DNA of 64,000 nucleotides from Brachynemurus nebulosus (lineage: Eukaryota > Arthropoda > Insecta > Neuroptera > Myrmeleontidae), in NCBI GenBank assembly GCA_035578155.1, contig JAPWDM010000013.1, positions 6,721,527 through 6,785,526 of the forward strand, in the 5' to 3' direction. Position numbers and translations under genes: made by a program. Below, piece after piece: positions 44,488 through 58,597 of the stretch. The notes under the pieces are model-generated. The model worked only from the letters and a program-made list of their open reading frames with translations, was not told where the DNA came from and searched no databases. Each line of letters opens with the position of its first letter. Position 1 is the stretch's first letter.

Positions 44488-46735
44488 TGAAGTTAAACTT
44501 CGATTCTGGTGGTTAATTTCAGGGGATAACTTGAAAAGTGGGAAAAATTTGAAAATTGCTCGGGCCGGCTCTTATTACTGGAAGGATCGTTCACAAAAAT
44601 CTGAAAAAATTCATGCACATTAAGAATGAGGTGTAGATTGAACGAAAATTATCGAGACTGAGTTTCTTATGTAATTTTTTTGGTCTCTAAAAAGAAGTCT
44701 TGATGACACCTTTTCATTTGATCAATGCTAACTTCAGCCTGTATTTTGGTAAGTTTTTTTTATAAAATGAGTTCTAGAAATTAATGAAGAAGAAATAATT
44801 GATAAACCAACTCACGAAAAGTATATTAGGAGTACAATTTCTGTACCTCAATATTATTTAGTATTTGTAAAATTTTGTTACCGTAATATCTATGAAAATA
44901 ATAAATTCAAGATACTTATTCAAAGAAATTAAGGGGGGAGTTCACGCCAGAAACGGCTAATAAACTAATTTTTTTCGAATCTCGTTTTTTGTTTTTATTT
45001 CGTTCTGTGGTTCTTTACAAACACGGTGATATATAAAACATGGCCAAAAAAATTTTTTTTTCAAGTAGAAAAATATTTATTTGTGAGTCGCTGCACAGCC
45101 AAGTTGCTGCTCCTTTGCAGATAACGCTCGCCCCCCCCGTCGCGATTTGTTCAGTAATATTTAATTTTGGTGTGTACATGAGTTATAGTATGCACTGAGA
45201 TAATGTTCTTTTATTTGTATGCCTTTGTAGACGTTTTAATAAACAGTGAGTAAACCGCTTCTTTTGTTATTATTTTTGTTTTTACCGTTTCCCAAAAGTT
45301 GTGTTTTTCCCGACAAGGAAATTAATATCTCAAGTTCTAGAAAAGATAGAGACTAAATTTTTTTTAAATTTTGTTCATAAACATATTGCGCATAAAGTGG
45401 AGTATGCTTTTTCCATTTGAACAGTTGAAACTATTTTTAAACATTTCTTTTTAACACAAAATTGGGTTTTATAATTTCTAGAACTTTGGGATTACAATTT
45501 TATAGTTAATTTTTAAAACTACCTGAAACCCATACTCAGCTTTATGGACAGGTCCTTTAGGAATAAAATAATGAAAAAACATTTAAAAAATATTCATTAC
45601 TTTTTGAGATATGGCGTTCCTTGTAAAGGCTTAAAAACTTGTGAAAAAGGGCCCCCTCTTCCCACAGGGAAGAGTAATGAATGTTTCAAAAACAAAATTT
45701 GCTATTTAAAAGTATCCTTAATTTGAAAAAAATTTCAAATTAAACAGTAATATAACAGTAAGATATTTAAATAATTTGTTGATTTAAAATTATAGAAAGA
45801 AAAATAGATAGTGAACGTTGATACATTCAGTAAATATCTCTTTTTTTCTGGTAAGTGTAAACAGGCCAAGTTGGGAATAAAATTTATTCGTCAGTAAAAA
45901 TAATTTCTCTACTTTCATATGCTACATTACATTAAATCCATAAAAATCACTAATTGTACGGAACATTATTTGCGCAAGTATAATTTGCACTTTACAACTT
46001 GTATTTTTTTTTTTACAAAGTATTGTGACACTTGAAAAAATTGTACCGTTCATACTTTCAGTTTCTCTTATGAAAAGTTGTATCAATTTTTTTGCACGAT
46101 AGTGATACAATAAATACATATTCAAAGTAACATAAAAATGTATACACCTTTTTTCTGGAGGTTCTGACTAGCGCTGATGCGTATTGTGTTTCCGTAGACA
46201 GGAGACAGTTCCCGCGGGAGTTATAAGCGCGCGATGAAACAATATACGTGAAGCTTATAGTCAAACAAAAATAAATATGTAATACATCACTAAAAATGTA
46301 TAGAAAATGAATCTTTACAAATTGCTGCATACCATGTTTGTGCTTTACGTCTATTGAATTCAAAAGATATATATTGTAAGGTGGTGTACACATGAGCGAT
46401 TCGATTGTAGTACGATATAGTTGGATCGAATATCAGTTTCGATGAGCGACAGAAATTGCAGGTTTGTAGGTACCCTTACATTTCTTTTAAAGATGAGCAT
46501 ACATTTTTCAACTAAAACTACACTTTACTTGTAGCTTCGAGGGAACATTATTATATAAATAGATCTAAAAATTTCGGCATTTCCAAAGTTTTATATCGGT
46601 GGGCTAAATTGTAAATACCAAAATATTTGATGGTCGAGGAAGCAATTTAAAAATAAGGATGGCCACAAAAGGGGAATGAATTGGTTTACCAAAATAAGCT
46701 TCGAAGTTCCGGTGAATAAACTGCATAAGACAATG
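44488..46735. other. No gene seen
   Basis: AT-rich DNA with short chance ORFs (45544, 45922, 46058). About 44935-45135 is slightly GC-richer and contains a C8 run. Nothing was identified. Confidence 0.4.
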
Positions 46736-47562
46736 CACGGAGAGAAAAATCATATAATTTTTGTAGATAAAATTCCAGAAAAATTACCATGCTCTCTTAT
46801 AATTCGTGCGCGATCGATGACCAAAATAAAAAATATGTGCTAGCATGGTAAAATTTAATGTGCTAACACAACTTTTATCACACTCTTATGCATATATGTT
46901 ATAGTTTAATTCTTGTTGTCGTACTCTTTCATTTGCGTATCTGACCCGCAGCCTTATGTTGCTTGGACGGTACCTGTAAAAACTTCGAACCTGTAAGAAC
47001 TTTATTATGCATACAAAAATGATTGCCAACAATATATTCGAATACTAAAGAAAGTGAAGTAACAAAATGATGAATTAAACGGTGACATCCCCGTCCTCTA
47101 ACACAATGTAATGAATACTGTTTGCTGCTTGTAACACAGTCTAATGGATCAAGGTGCTTGGTCCGACCCGTCCGACCAAGTTGGACGTCCAAACCTATGG
47201 TTGGCTATGTGACTTGCTATGAGTGAGGTACATTTCAACAGCATTCACAACACACACAACCTTCTTTCTCTTTTTTTCTTTCTATTATTAGTAGATAGCA
47301 TTTCAAATATTATAATACAGCATGGTAATTTTTGCAATAAAAACAATTAAAAACTATTTTTTTGTCGGCAATGGAACTTTTTACTGTGCTGTTTTACAAA
47401 TTTTACGGAACTAACATTATGGAAACAATATTCTATCCTTTAAATTTTCTATGATTAATTATAATTTTTATATTTTTACCGTACAAAATTGAATATGTTC
47501 GCCTTTTACACGTCGATTGTAGTGTTGAGCACAGTAATTTTTATATGAACTTTCTCTCCGTG
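46736..47562. mobile_element. Longer element with CACGGAGAGAAA ends
   Basis: The left CACGGAGAGAAAA and the inverted right TTTCTCTCCGTG match the 44.3-kb MITE termini. TA borders the right end; the left flank is TG, so it is imperfect there. The body has no coding remnant. The minus ORF at 46929-47192 shows no family signature. Confidence 0.55.
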
Positions 47563-48577
47563 TAGGAACTTATATGCAGTCCTTATTTAACAAACTAAAC
47601 AAATACCTTCAATTTTGATCATCCTTTCTTGCAACTACACTTTTTTAGATTCTACACATCAAAAACTATATATGAAGCAATCATTATTTTACTTGTTGTG
47701 CATTATTTGGTAAAGATTGGCCATTTTTTGGCGCTCTCCTTGGTGACGTGTTAAAACTAAATAAACCGTAATTTTATTATTATTATTATTAGATACTTCT
47801 CGTATCTAAGTTTTGCAATTTCCAATATTCAATTTACTCAATCAAAAATGGATTTATTTGTCGCTGAGAAAAATATTATGTTAATGCCATTGAAACACTT
47901 CAGTCACAATCAGATAGAACGAACGAGGGACACCTACACAAAAATACAAAAATAACAATTTAAAATAAAATGACATATTATTTTTAAAAATTTTTTAAGT
48001 GGGTCTAATAACATAGACATAATTTTATTCATAATATTCCGTAGCGGCTTATTCAAATCTGGCTCTCTAGGCTGCGCTGTCGTTGTTGTTTTTTTTTTCA
48101 AAAACAGTAAGCATACTGGGCTTGTTTGTTTTTTGTTTTTTATTCATTTTTTTTAGATGTCATGTATATTTTTTTTTTCAAATTTGATTCTCACATTAAA
48201 TCATCAAGGTAAATTTGAGAATAAAATTAAGTTAAAGACCGTATACGGTCGATGTAACAAATTTTTTTTAAGTCAACTTAACTTTGTGTTGAACTAAATG
48301 TAGTCTCCAAGTATTCTATTCATTCATCTATTACAATTATTGCCTTGTAATGTTTACAAAATTTCTTAATGTATGCACCAAAAATTTAAATGATGGATTA
48401 ATTATGTAAAGATATTTGAAGTCTTTGAAATTTTGTCTCTTAATGTGACAGCTGTATAGGAGAGTATGCTAATTTTTTTTATATTACTATTTTACGATAT
48501 TTTTACATGCATAACATTTATTTATTGTATTATTTTAATTTTGTTTTTCTCCATATGCAAATATGTATCTACGCTGT
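47563..48577. other. No gene seen
   Basis: AT-rich with long T runs. No ORF or repeat could be supported. Confidence 0.4.
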
Positions 48578-48676
48578 AAAATAGTATATTGTGCAATAAG
48601 TGCGGGAAATTGTCGATTGCGCTCATTCGCTTGAGTGGGGCAATCGACAATCCCGCACGAGTTGCACATACTATTT
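48578..48676. repeat. 99-bp GC-contrasted hairpin
   Basis: AAATAGTATATTGTGCAATA, GTGCGGGAAATTGTCGATTG and its inverse CAATCGACAATCCCGCAC, TTGCACATACTATTT enclose a short loop (TCATTCGCTTGAGTG). A compact palindromic MITE or a structured RNA/DNA element in otherwise featureless AT-rich DNA. Confidence 0.7.
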
Positions 48677-49909
48677 TTTGTTACGAATTTCACATACTTT
48701 TTTCTATTATTATTACTATTTTTGACATTTTTATTACTTTTTAAAATAATATTTTTAAGTGTTCGTCTTTTTTTTTCTGAATTAAGTATTGTTTAAATTA
48801 CTTTGCCGGTGGTTTCTATAGATATAATTATGAAATATTTATTAAATGAAAAATTAAGAGGCGGCTTTGCGTGTTTTGATTAAATTTTGCGTGTTTTATT
48901 GTCAATTTGCGTGTGGAAAATTAGTTTCCACATGCAAAAAAGTATGCGAGAAGAGTACAGTGGGTAAACGGCTATTTTGCGTACAGAAATGTGTGGGCTA
49001 AGTTAGTACTTCTCCCGCATGAGTAATAAAAAATTTTTCGCTTTATTAATCAATCAATTTAAAAATTATCCATTTTGTAACCTATTTTTTTACAGTGTAA
49101 TCCAAACATTAAAAAATAACGAATTTATATCAATAAATAAAAATTGAGCAACAGTCTCTACAAATTATTCAAAAGGTAATTTCATTTTCAAGAGGAATAA
49201 TTTCAGTTGGTAAATTCTGAATTTAAATTTTTAGTTTTAAGTTACAAGATAGATATAACTGAAAATTTGTTACTTTAATTATACTTTTTGTCTTTTCTTC
49301 TTTTTATTTATGGTGAGATAATCGTGCATGCCAAAAGTTCAAGATCACTTTTAAAATAAAGTTGATAACCCTGATTATGGTAATTTCAAGGCTGTTCATA
49401 TTTATAAAATTTGATACATTTATATTATTACTTTTTTATTAACAAATAGACAAAATTTATAATGCGAATTAACATACTGAATTGCTCGGATCCAGTAGGT
49501 CAACCCTAGGAATATTATCTCATCAAAAAAGCGATCTCTGTGACTTAAATTGTGAGTTTAACAACTACTAATTTACTAAGTCGTTACCCAGACGAATCTT
49601 TAGATCATCTAAATTTAACTGAAAGTTGTCTTGGGCAACTGGAAACAATGTTTCTGGCTTACAAGAGAGACAAACTGTCCAGATTCTATTGCTTATTTAA
49701 AATTATAGATGTGATTCGATTGCTTGAATTAAAGTGTCTTGAAAATCCGGAAAATTTAATCATTACACTTATACGGCTCTAATGTTCCTACCTAGAGAAA
49801 AACCTAGTTCTATAAAACTATTTTTGAAATTTTCCAAATAACATTAACAACATGTGAATTTAAATACAAATAAATTGGCTAAAAATAAATCAAGTTTTAT
49901 ATCGAGATA
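48677..49909. other. No recognised gene; one odd ORF
   Basis: A plus frame at 49552-49782 (NLLSRYPDESLDHLNL, ESCLGQLETMFLAYKRDK, ENPENLIITLIRL) has protein-like composition for its length but starts at GTG and shows no splice context or family. It may be a relic of a mobile-element ORF. Confidence 0.3.
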
Positions 49910-50301
49910 CCGGATACTTGTGAACACGGACATTTGGGTACAGTCTAGCTAGGATGATCGCCCGTTTATCACTGACGATAAAATTTAATTGTGATACTTA
50001 TCCTGCGTTTCCAAACTCATAGATAAATAAAATAATATCGTTCAAACTAAAGAGTATTTCGGTTTTTTTTTTTTTGTTCAGAATGCAAATATGAATCAAA
50101 TTTATGTAACAAATTTTGGCGTGTCTTAAATCATACTCTTCAATTAGAGATACAATCAAAAATTTTGCCAAATTATAAGACGAATAATCAATAATAATTT
50201 GAAGGAGTACGCAAATATGCAGGGTTCATATAATTATATTATTTGTAATCGTGTCAGTGAATGTATTGTGTACGCAAATATCCATGTGCCCAAATATCCG
50301 G
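49910..50301. mobile_element. 392-bp MITE with CCGGATA ends
   Basis: Left CCGGATACTTGTGAACACGG, ACATTTGGGTACA against right (inverted) CCGGATATTTGGGCACATGG, ATATTTGCGTACA give TIRs of about 35 bp. ATA is present on both sides (49907-49909, 50302-50304). Non-coding. Confidence 0.65.
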
Positions 50302-50530
50302 ATACCATATATTATGATTAATTTCATATTTTAAAACGTATAAATAAAACAGAGTTATAACTACAATTATATTTTCATTTAGGTAGGAATTTGTAATTAA
50401 AGCCGTATAGTTCCTACTTTTTTTTTTGAAAAATTAACATTATTACTACTGATAAATAATTATTAAAACAGAATTAATGTTTTTGTATCGTATTAGTGAG
50501 TTAATATTATCTGTTTTGTTCAATAAAATA

Positions 50531-51440
50531 CACAGTAAAAAATGTTTGTTCTGCGTAAAAAAAAACCAGTGATTAAAATTTTTGTGTTAAATAAGTAACA
50601 CAACCCTGCGTTAATGTAACATTTCGTGTTTGTGTTAAATGAAAATATTAACACAAATTTCGATTTAACGGATTAAAAATGTTAACCTGTTTTGAACAGC
50701 AAGCAAGTAACACAATATATATATAGAGCAAAAGAATGCTATAAGTACCTAACTTACGTTAGAATATATATCTACCAAAATATATATAATAAAAAAGATG
50801 AGATTAGTTCTTATTATTATTAAACGTTTAAAAATGAAACAATTTTCTTACATTTTAAGGTTATTTTGTTACAGATTCAGTTACAAAAAATCATGTAAGC
50901 TTACTTGAGATTGTATTATATAGTATACAAACTCGTAAGCTTACATGATTATTTTGTAACTGAATCTGTAACAAAATAACTTTACCTAAAATGTAAGAAA
51001 ATTGTTTCATTTTTAAACGTTTAATAAAAATATATTCGTCAATAACTGGAAAAACTTAATTTTTCGGTTTTGTTTAATAATAAGAACTACTCCCATTTTT
51101 TTTTTATTATATATAATTTGGTACATATATATGGAAACAAATAAGAATTTTTACAAAGACTGACTTACTTTGCTTACTATGAACAAAATCGTTATAATTT
51201 TTGACGATTTTCAAATATCTTAAGTGGAAGTAAAATATTGAATAAAAAAGTTTAACAACTAACTCTGATAAATCTGAAAAAATTAACACAAAATATATGT
51301 CCTCTTGTGTGTTAAATCATTGACACAAATCTTGTGTAAAGATTTGACACATATGCTTTGTGTTAAAATAACACAAAAAATTGAGTGGTCCGTTCTGGAA
51401 ATGTGAAATGTGTTAATTTTAACACAAATATTTCACTGTG
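50531..51440. mobile_element. 910-bp TA-flanked element with CACAGT ends and inner hairpin
   Basis: The ends CACAGTAAAAAATG and TTTCACTGTG lie between TA dinucleotides. Both halves are rich in TTAACACAAAT-type repeats (50585-50700, 51290-51430). The centre is a strong hairpin: 50820-50903 (AAACGTTTAAAAATGAAACA, TTTTGTTACAGATTCAGTTA, CATGTAAGCTTAC) pairs with 50936-51027. No ORF. Confidence 0.7.
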
Positions 51441-51442
51441 TA

Positions 51443-53474
51443 GGACTGATATTACAAAACTTTTATAATCATACAGGATGATTCGTTAATAGTATAAGAA
51501 TTACATATATATAAGCAAAAGCTCTCCGTAATTTAAAGATAATGAGATAATTATGATAAAAAAAAGGAGGCGTTTGGAGCTTTTTCTGCTAAATTTAAGG
51601 GTAAAATATTGCATCGTTTTATTTTTTTTTTTTTCTTTTTTTTAGCGAAAAAATTCGTAGAGGTTTTTTAAGGGGCTTAAAAGGTTTGATTTCATAGAAC
51701 TTGCTTACATTTGTTACCAGTACCAATCTGGTTTCTCTAGTGTTAGGACTAATACCCACTAATAATTCATATTATTTTTCCTCAAAATTTCATTGACGTA
51801 CTCCAGAGAACTCCATTTTTCTTACGTTCGGGTCGGTACATATAATTAAATATTAACCCATTTATTATTTTGAGGGATTTTATATTCATCTGGAGACTTA
51901 TTTTTTTCATAGTTGGCAACCCTTAGTTCATTCGCTCTGTTCTTTTACGTGGAAACTTTGGATTATTCGATTCGATAATTGACAAAAAGTACTGATATAA
52001 GTGAAATATCGATAAGAGACTATATCGACTACAAAACTATCAGTATTGAAAGGAAGAAAAATATCCGATACTTTTCCCCTCTCCCCAGGTACTCTGCTAG
52101 TATCAAGGCCGTCAACATACATGCTAGTGTAGAAAAGAAGTACGCCAACCAACATCACTTCAGTAATATTAATTCACAACTTTGGATACTTACATATCCC
52201 AATAATAGGTACTACATGAACATCTTGTATGCATCCGATATTTTTATTGAATACACTTCACATGTAAATGAAGATAAATAAAATTTAAACATGAAGAATA
52301 TACAAAATTGTATATTATGTTTGTGCAAATTGCATTTATATACCTTTATGTATAAATACCCCTGTCGCAGAATCCTGCATAACATAGCGAATTTCCGTTT
52401 ATAAAAATTAGTTTTTTTTGAAACTATAGTTGACATTGAATAATAAGTTAAAATAATAGAATAAGTTTAAAGACCTCTTTTATGTGATTTTTGTTCCTCT
52501 TTTCAATGGTGTAAAAAAATTTCACAACAATTTTTGAATAAGAGAAAATTTTGGCAAAAAACTAATTGTTTTACGAAAAATACCACAAAAACCATGTTCC
52601 GGGCATCGGACGTGCCTGGCTAACGAACTTGTCCAACGGTTTGGGACTTCAAACAATTTCACCAAATTTTGTAAAAGTAGGGCATTTCGTTCGTGAGTTA
52701 TCGTGCGGACATATTATTTTTCGGTCTAGGGACCTCAAAACAAATTTCTGCCATAGTCCCGGGCTCAAGTCGCGTCATGACAGTGGCTGTAATAGCTGAA
52801 CCCATTCTGGAAATTCGCTAAAAGCCATAATATATCAGCATTTAATGAAATATGTATTCATTTATATATGCATATATACATACACATATATTCAACCATT
52901 ATCAAGTATTTTAATGATTATTAATAATTTTAGTATGTAATAATCACTGTTTATTAATTATGATTATATTTATGAATATTAATTATATAAAATAATGTAA
53001 AATTATTATTATGTGTAGCCAATATTTTTTTTCAACTGTTAAAATGGCTATGTATTTAGTGCAATAAAATATACGAAAAATTGTTTATTATGTGTTTAAT
53101 ATTTATAATTAATTCAATAATTGCAAATATCTACTTTATTTGTATATTTAAATATATATGGAATAATTGAAAATGGTTTATGTAGATGAAAGAATACCGT
53201 TAGGGAGGTGTTTCGATATTGGGTTAGTTTATTTAGGTTAATTATTTTCGAAAGTCATTGTTACCGTTGTTGAAAAAATGTTGAAAAAATTAAAATAGCA
53301 CCCAAAAAACTACATGAAATACAATTGAAAGCTTTTGGGAAACTGTTTAGAGGTTATAATTTATCTTGATGACCTCACCAAGGTTATTTATATCTTTACA
53401 TGACAGGATTTTTGATTAAAGTATAGTTGTAAAACAGTAAAACTGGCCCATAAATTACTACCAACATTCATATA
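51443..53474. other. No gene; inverted R2 copy
   Basis: 52553-52812 is repeat R2 on the minus strand relative to 13.3 kb (ACCATGTTCCGGGCATCGG, AGTCCCGGGCTCAAGTCGCG, TCATGACAGTGGCTGTAATA). The other sequence is AT-rich without a supportable gene. Confidence 0.5.
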
Positions 53475-54028
53475 CTGGGTGTCCCGTTCGGATGTACACA
53501 TACGATTTACAGGTCAATTGATAACATTGGATTTCCATAAGGAAAAAAATTATGTCACAAGAGTGCTTTGGATAAACATATTTATCCAAATTGGTAATTT
53601 TATTTTATAAAGCAATTTTTTTCTACCAAATTATCTGCATTATTTCTTCAACAGAAATATTCTTTCGATATTTTTATTATTTTAATACTTATTTCCAAGA
53701 GAATAAAAAAATTTTTTTTTAACTTACAGGAAATTTACGGAAATTTACGGAAATTTACGAAACATTTATTACGTAAAAATGTGAATTACTTCAAAATTGT
53801 GACATTCATTTCTTTATTTTACTGCATTATTGTTGTTAAAGCGACAGTAACAGTAGTTACCTACAATATTAAATAATTGATTTTATTATTTTGCTCAAGG
53901 GAAATAACTCTTATCCTTTTGAGGGGTGACGCGACTGTTAATTCCGAAAAAATTCCTGCGGCTTTAGTGTCTACAGGGTGCTATGAATCACCCCACAAAA
54001 GGACGAGAGTTATTTGTTTTACACCCTG
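53475..54028. mobile_element. Mariner-like MITE (CTGGGTGTCCCG end)
   Basis: Left CTGGGTGTCCCG and inverted right CAGGGTGTAAAAC are bordered by TA. The inverted identity is short but the TA targets and end wording are mariner-like. No transposase remnant was found. A partial GGGTGAC/GGGTGCTATGAATCACCCC cluster near 53930-53990 forms inner repeats. Confidence 0.5.
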
Positions 54029-57000
54029 TATATAAAATACATCTTTTATTTAAAGTATAGACGTGAGATTTATAAATTCGATTTTTATCGATAACTAGGA
54101 ATTTTAACAGTCGTACATAAAGCTTTGTATGCAACTTGTACATAATTTGACTTTATTTATTGCACGGCTCGTTCATAAAGATCTTCATTATGTACTTGTC
54201 GCATAAATAGCTTTTATTTTTAAAAAATTTTCTATTTAATGTTATTCTAAGCTACGCAGAGAAAAGCTATTAAAAACCAATTTATCGATACAAACAACTT
54301 CAAACGCATTTTTATGTTTACCAATAAAATAAAAAAACAAAAGCTGATCAAGCTTGTGATTCTTTTTTTTATATAAAAATAAAACAACAGAAGCTGGAAA
54401 ATATAAGCATAAAAATTATGTCAATAGGTATAGAAAAAAAAGCGTTCTGGTTTTTGAGGTAGCAAAATATAAAATATGTTGATGTAACTATGTTTATATA
54501 TGCTTTTAATCTTTTCTAAATCTGTTCAATTATCTGTATGTATGTAAAAAAGTACAACCATATGGATATACATAGAGATTAATTGAGAAAATAGTAATTA
54601 AAAAAATTGCGGAATTATTCATTTTTTTTTAGGTTATATTCATTGTGTTTTGATAAAAGCAAATGGAAAAATAATATACCACTAGATGGCATGCACGTAT
54701 ATTAATGACTAATGAAGAAACATGTAAATAAACAGAAACCACAAAATCCACAATTTTTTTGCAGTAAAAAAATAAAATTGTAACTTTACTAGAGCAATGT
54801 TACAGTAGAATAAAAGGCACAAAGAGCTACAATTTCCATAAAATTTCTATTTAGAACAATTTAATTTTCGTGAAAATTTTACGCATCATTTTGTAAAATT
54901 AACTGCCTTCAAATATATTTATTTATTGTTTAATGAAAATAATTTTCCGTTTGCGAAAATTTTCATAATATTGGCAAATTATGAATTTTCTTCTATTTGA
55001 TAAAATATTTTAATTTGACCGTATTATTTTATGGTGAGTGAATTTTAATGGTAAAAGCTTTTATAATTAGAAATATATTTTGTATAATCATTGTTCATTT
55101 AATGGCCATTATTAATTTACTCGTAAAGTACTAGATACGCAGGGTCACATGTTACTCAGCAGGGTCAAAGACACAGAGAGAATTTAAACAAATTATATCG
55201 TCACATTTTCTAAATTTTATTCAGAAAATTATAAAAATACTCTTTTTTGGGAGAAACCTTGACTTAATGAATATTTTCACCTGACCTTGACACCTGGTTT
55301 TTAAAAATTTTATGTTTTTAATATAAATAAAATAATGTATACGAAGATTTTAAGAATCCACCATAAAAATATCAGTACGATAAATTACAGTACGATATGA
55401 AAACAAAGTAAGCAGCCAAATTAATAGAGTATCTGCCAGTAATTTCTCAGTATACGTGCCAGCAAAAAATTGTGAAAATTTATATTTCCATAGATTAGAT
55501 ATGACCCAAAACAAACGAAAATGACCATAACATTTGGCGGTCATGTTTAATTTTCAAAATATTAAAAATTTAATTTCCATACATTTAGAAAAAAAACATA
55601 TACCTGGGCCATTCCGTCTTTTCCGCCAAATTTTAATTTTTTACGATAAGAAAGTATCGTTACGTTTTACGATAAGTCACTCAAATTCTCCATTATCATT
55701 TCCACTCGTCAAAATGCTGATTCAGTTAATCATATCCCTTTAAAATTTCCAACAATGATACTTGCATTAGCATCAACAATCGACTTCATAAAATTAGGGA
55801 AACCTTCTTCAGAGAATATTATTAAAATAATTAATAATCACTTTTTTATCGTCCCTCAAAGTAACTCTGGCACATTATCTTTCAAAAATATTTCACTTTT
55901 TGTAAGCGTACATGTTGTATACAATAAAGAGAAAATCTTGTGCCTGTCAGTTTTGACTTATTTGATGGGAAAATCATTGAAGATTTTACACTTAGTTGAC
56001 AGTTTTATTTACATCATTTTCAGCTAACGTAAATGTATTGAATAGGTATACTTCGTACCATAAGCTATAACCTACAAACATAATAGCAAAAGCTCATCTC
56101 CGCGCTAATATTAATCATAAATATTATATATGAAGATGTAAGAGATGATATAACACTTTATTAAGCGAGTGATTTGATAAATGTTCTTTACAGCGTGTTT
56201 GAATTGAAAGGATTTTGTGTCTTCATTGTGCTATAGACAAGGTGAATGAAATTGTTAGTCTTGCAAGGAATAGGGAACGCCAGATATAAGTCTTGAATGA
56301 AGTACTAAATGCGTACGCCAAATTTTAAATTTCGACAGACGTTTAAGATCTCATAAGCGCTGAGCAACTGTTGCGATTCAAGATTATAATTTTTTGAGTT
56401 TTGTACTACAAAAGGAATATATTATGGTCAAGTGTTCGAATCAAAAATTCAGCTATTAAAGCGACTATCATGACGCGACTTGAGTTCGGGACTTGGATAG
56501 AAATATGTTTTGAGCTCCCTAAATGGTGGCCAGACAGTTTTTATACGCTTAATTAGGGTCGTGGAAAAAATGGCGGGCCCTGGGACTAAAACCGTATTTT
56601 CTAAAAATTTTCCTCCCCCAAAAATAGGCGATGGACAAAAAAAAGCCCTTAACTTTTTTTCTGACTTTCTACGGACAGCTACAGACACCCTCCTTAAGCT
56701 CGGGCCGCGAGGCTGTAACCGTGGCTACACCACCCTCTCGTCGGCCCTACTATTAATAAAGAAAGTGCGTTTTCAGGGCTGTGAATTCATGTGAACAATG
56801 TCACCCGAAAACACGTCTGATGCACGGAACTTGGTTTTTTGAACATTTTTCATGAAAAAAATACTTATTTTGCCAAAATTTCCCCAAGTTCAAAAGTTTT
56901 TGAGATATTTTTTACACCATTAGAAAGACGAGAACAAATTACATAAAAAAGTTCTTGAACTGTTATTCTATGTGACTCGTTTCCGAGAAAAATTAATTTT

Positions 57001-58597
57001 AGTAAACGGCAATTCGGTATGTTATGCAGGGTACTGCGACACGGCTATTTTTCATGTAACCCTTCTTTCCTTGTTTGTTTCGAAAAAGGTTCCAATTTAT
57101 ATTCATACAGTCTACATTTGATTTAATAACTAAAAGTTTGGTTATCTGATATCTAATTTAGAAGGAAAGTTAATCGCAAGGGACCAAACTAGAATGTCTA
57201 TCAAACTCTTCCACTTGTCGCCAGTGGGTGACGTAAAATCTCCCCACTATGTTGCGTACGTACACACTGTTTGCAATGGTGTTGGTTTAGTGTTTTGCAG
57301 TAGTGCGCGTATTCACACACACTACTACAAAACACCTACTACGGGACAGACCAATCTGTTCAATTCAAGTAACAATGTCTAACAATGTATTACAATGTAC
57401 TGTGTGTTCGGCGACGGACACCGACTGACTACATGTCTCAAGTCGTGTCGAGCACACTCTGGGCTCACCACTAGTTACAATTTTCTACACTTACGCTGAG
57501 GACTTGGTTAGTCGTTTCAAGCCTTCAAATATCTCCCTACTAAAATTTGCAAAACGAAACGTTTACTTTACTAGAAATCACTTTTGCGTCTGTCCGTCCG
57601 TCTTTCACCCCAGGCGACTTTCTCTGGAACTATTTGACGCTAAAATGATGGGCTAATTATAATCGTAGCCTATAAAAAGTTAAATTTTAATCTTGCGAGT
57701 TAATTTTAACGGGTCAAATGAGAAATTCGAAAGAAATATTACATTAAGACGATAAGTCTTATTGTAATAGGATTTTTTTCACCAATTTACGGAAGACATC
57801 TGGTACCCCACGTCTGATAATTACTTTTAATGACGTCAGATAATAAGTTAATCGAATATTTAATAACGCCGAACATATATACACGACAAATATGTACCCG
57901 TAATGAAGTCAACGTGTTCGGCTCCACTCCACGTTTGGCTAAAACAGCCGAATGAAGAATGAAAATGTACTATATTAATGGGGAAATTCACACAAAAGAC
58001 GTACACGAGTATAGAAAACATGATAGATATTAAAAAGGAAATGTCTTTAAGCAATTTTATTATTAAGGCTTTTCTACATATAATATTATGTATAATGTTA
58101 TAAGGTGGCGGGGGGGGGGGTTGGGGTAGAGATATCTATCAGTAAGCATCCATGTCATGGCACACAGCACACAGCACAGCACAGTGTGTAACGAACATAT
58201 AAAGAGAATTTTATATGGTTGCAATAAATTTATTTTGTGCGAATGATTTGCGATTCCGCGAAGTCATCTCAATGTCATTAATCAGCTTACGCTCGCTCAC
58301 GGTTCGTTATGCTGAATGTGCGTTATTATTACCATGTTCAACGTCATAGTTATGCTTCGAGCTCGGTGTAACTTTGTCTCGGGATTGTGCAGTTAAGAAG
58401 GGAGGATTTGTTTGAGTTTATTGTGAGAAGCTGGGTTGACTGTTAAGGCACTTAAAAAATTAGTGATTTTTAGGTAGGTTGTTAAATATGTTAAAAATTT
58501 ATCTAGTTTTTCTAAATTTTTAAGGAGCAACATCACTCTGTATATGATTTTTTATTTGCCCTAACAATTCTGATTTTGTCAAAAATAAAAATACACT
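54029..58597. other. No recognised gene; R2 copy and GC-rich patches
   Basis: 56440-57050 is repeat R2 (TTCAGCTATTAAAGCGACTA, CATGACGCGACTTGAG, TATGCAGGGTACTGCGACAC). A 175-bp piece inside it (56565-56740, GGGTCGTGGAAAAAATGGCG) is related to 31676-31860. 57190-57520 and 58260-58410 are GC-richer (for example GTTGCGTACGTACACACTG) and could be promoter or untranslated-exon DNA, but no coding exon was identified. A G13-class run and CACAG repeats occur near 58110-58185. Confidence 0.4.
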
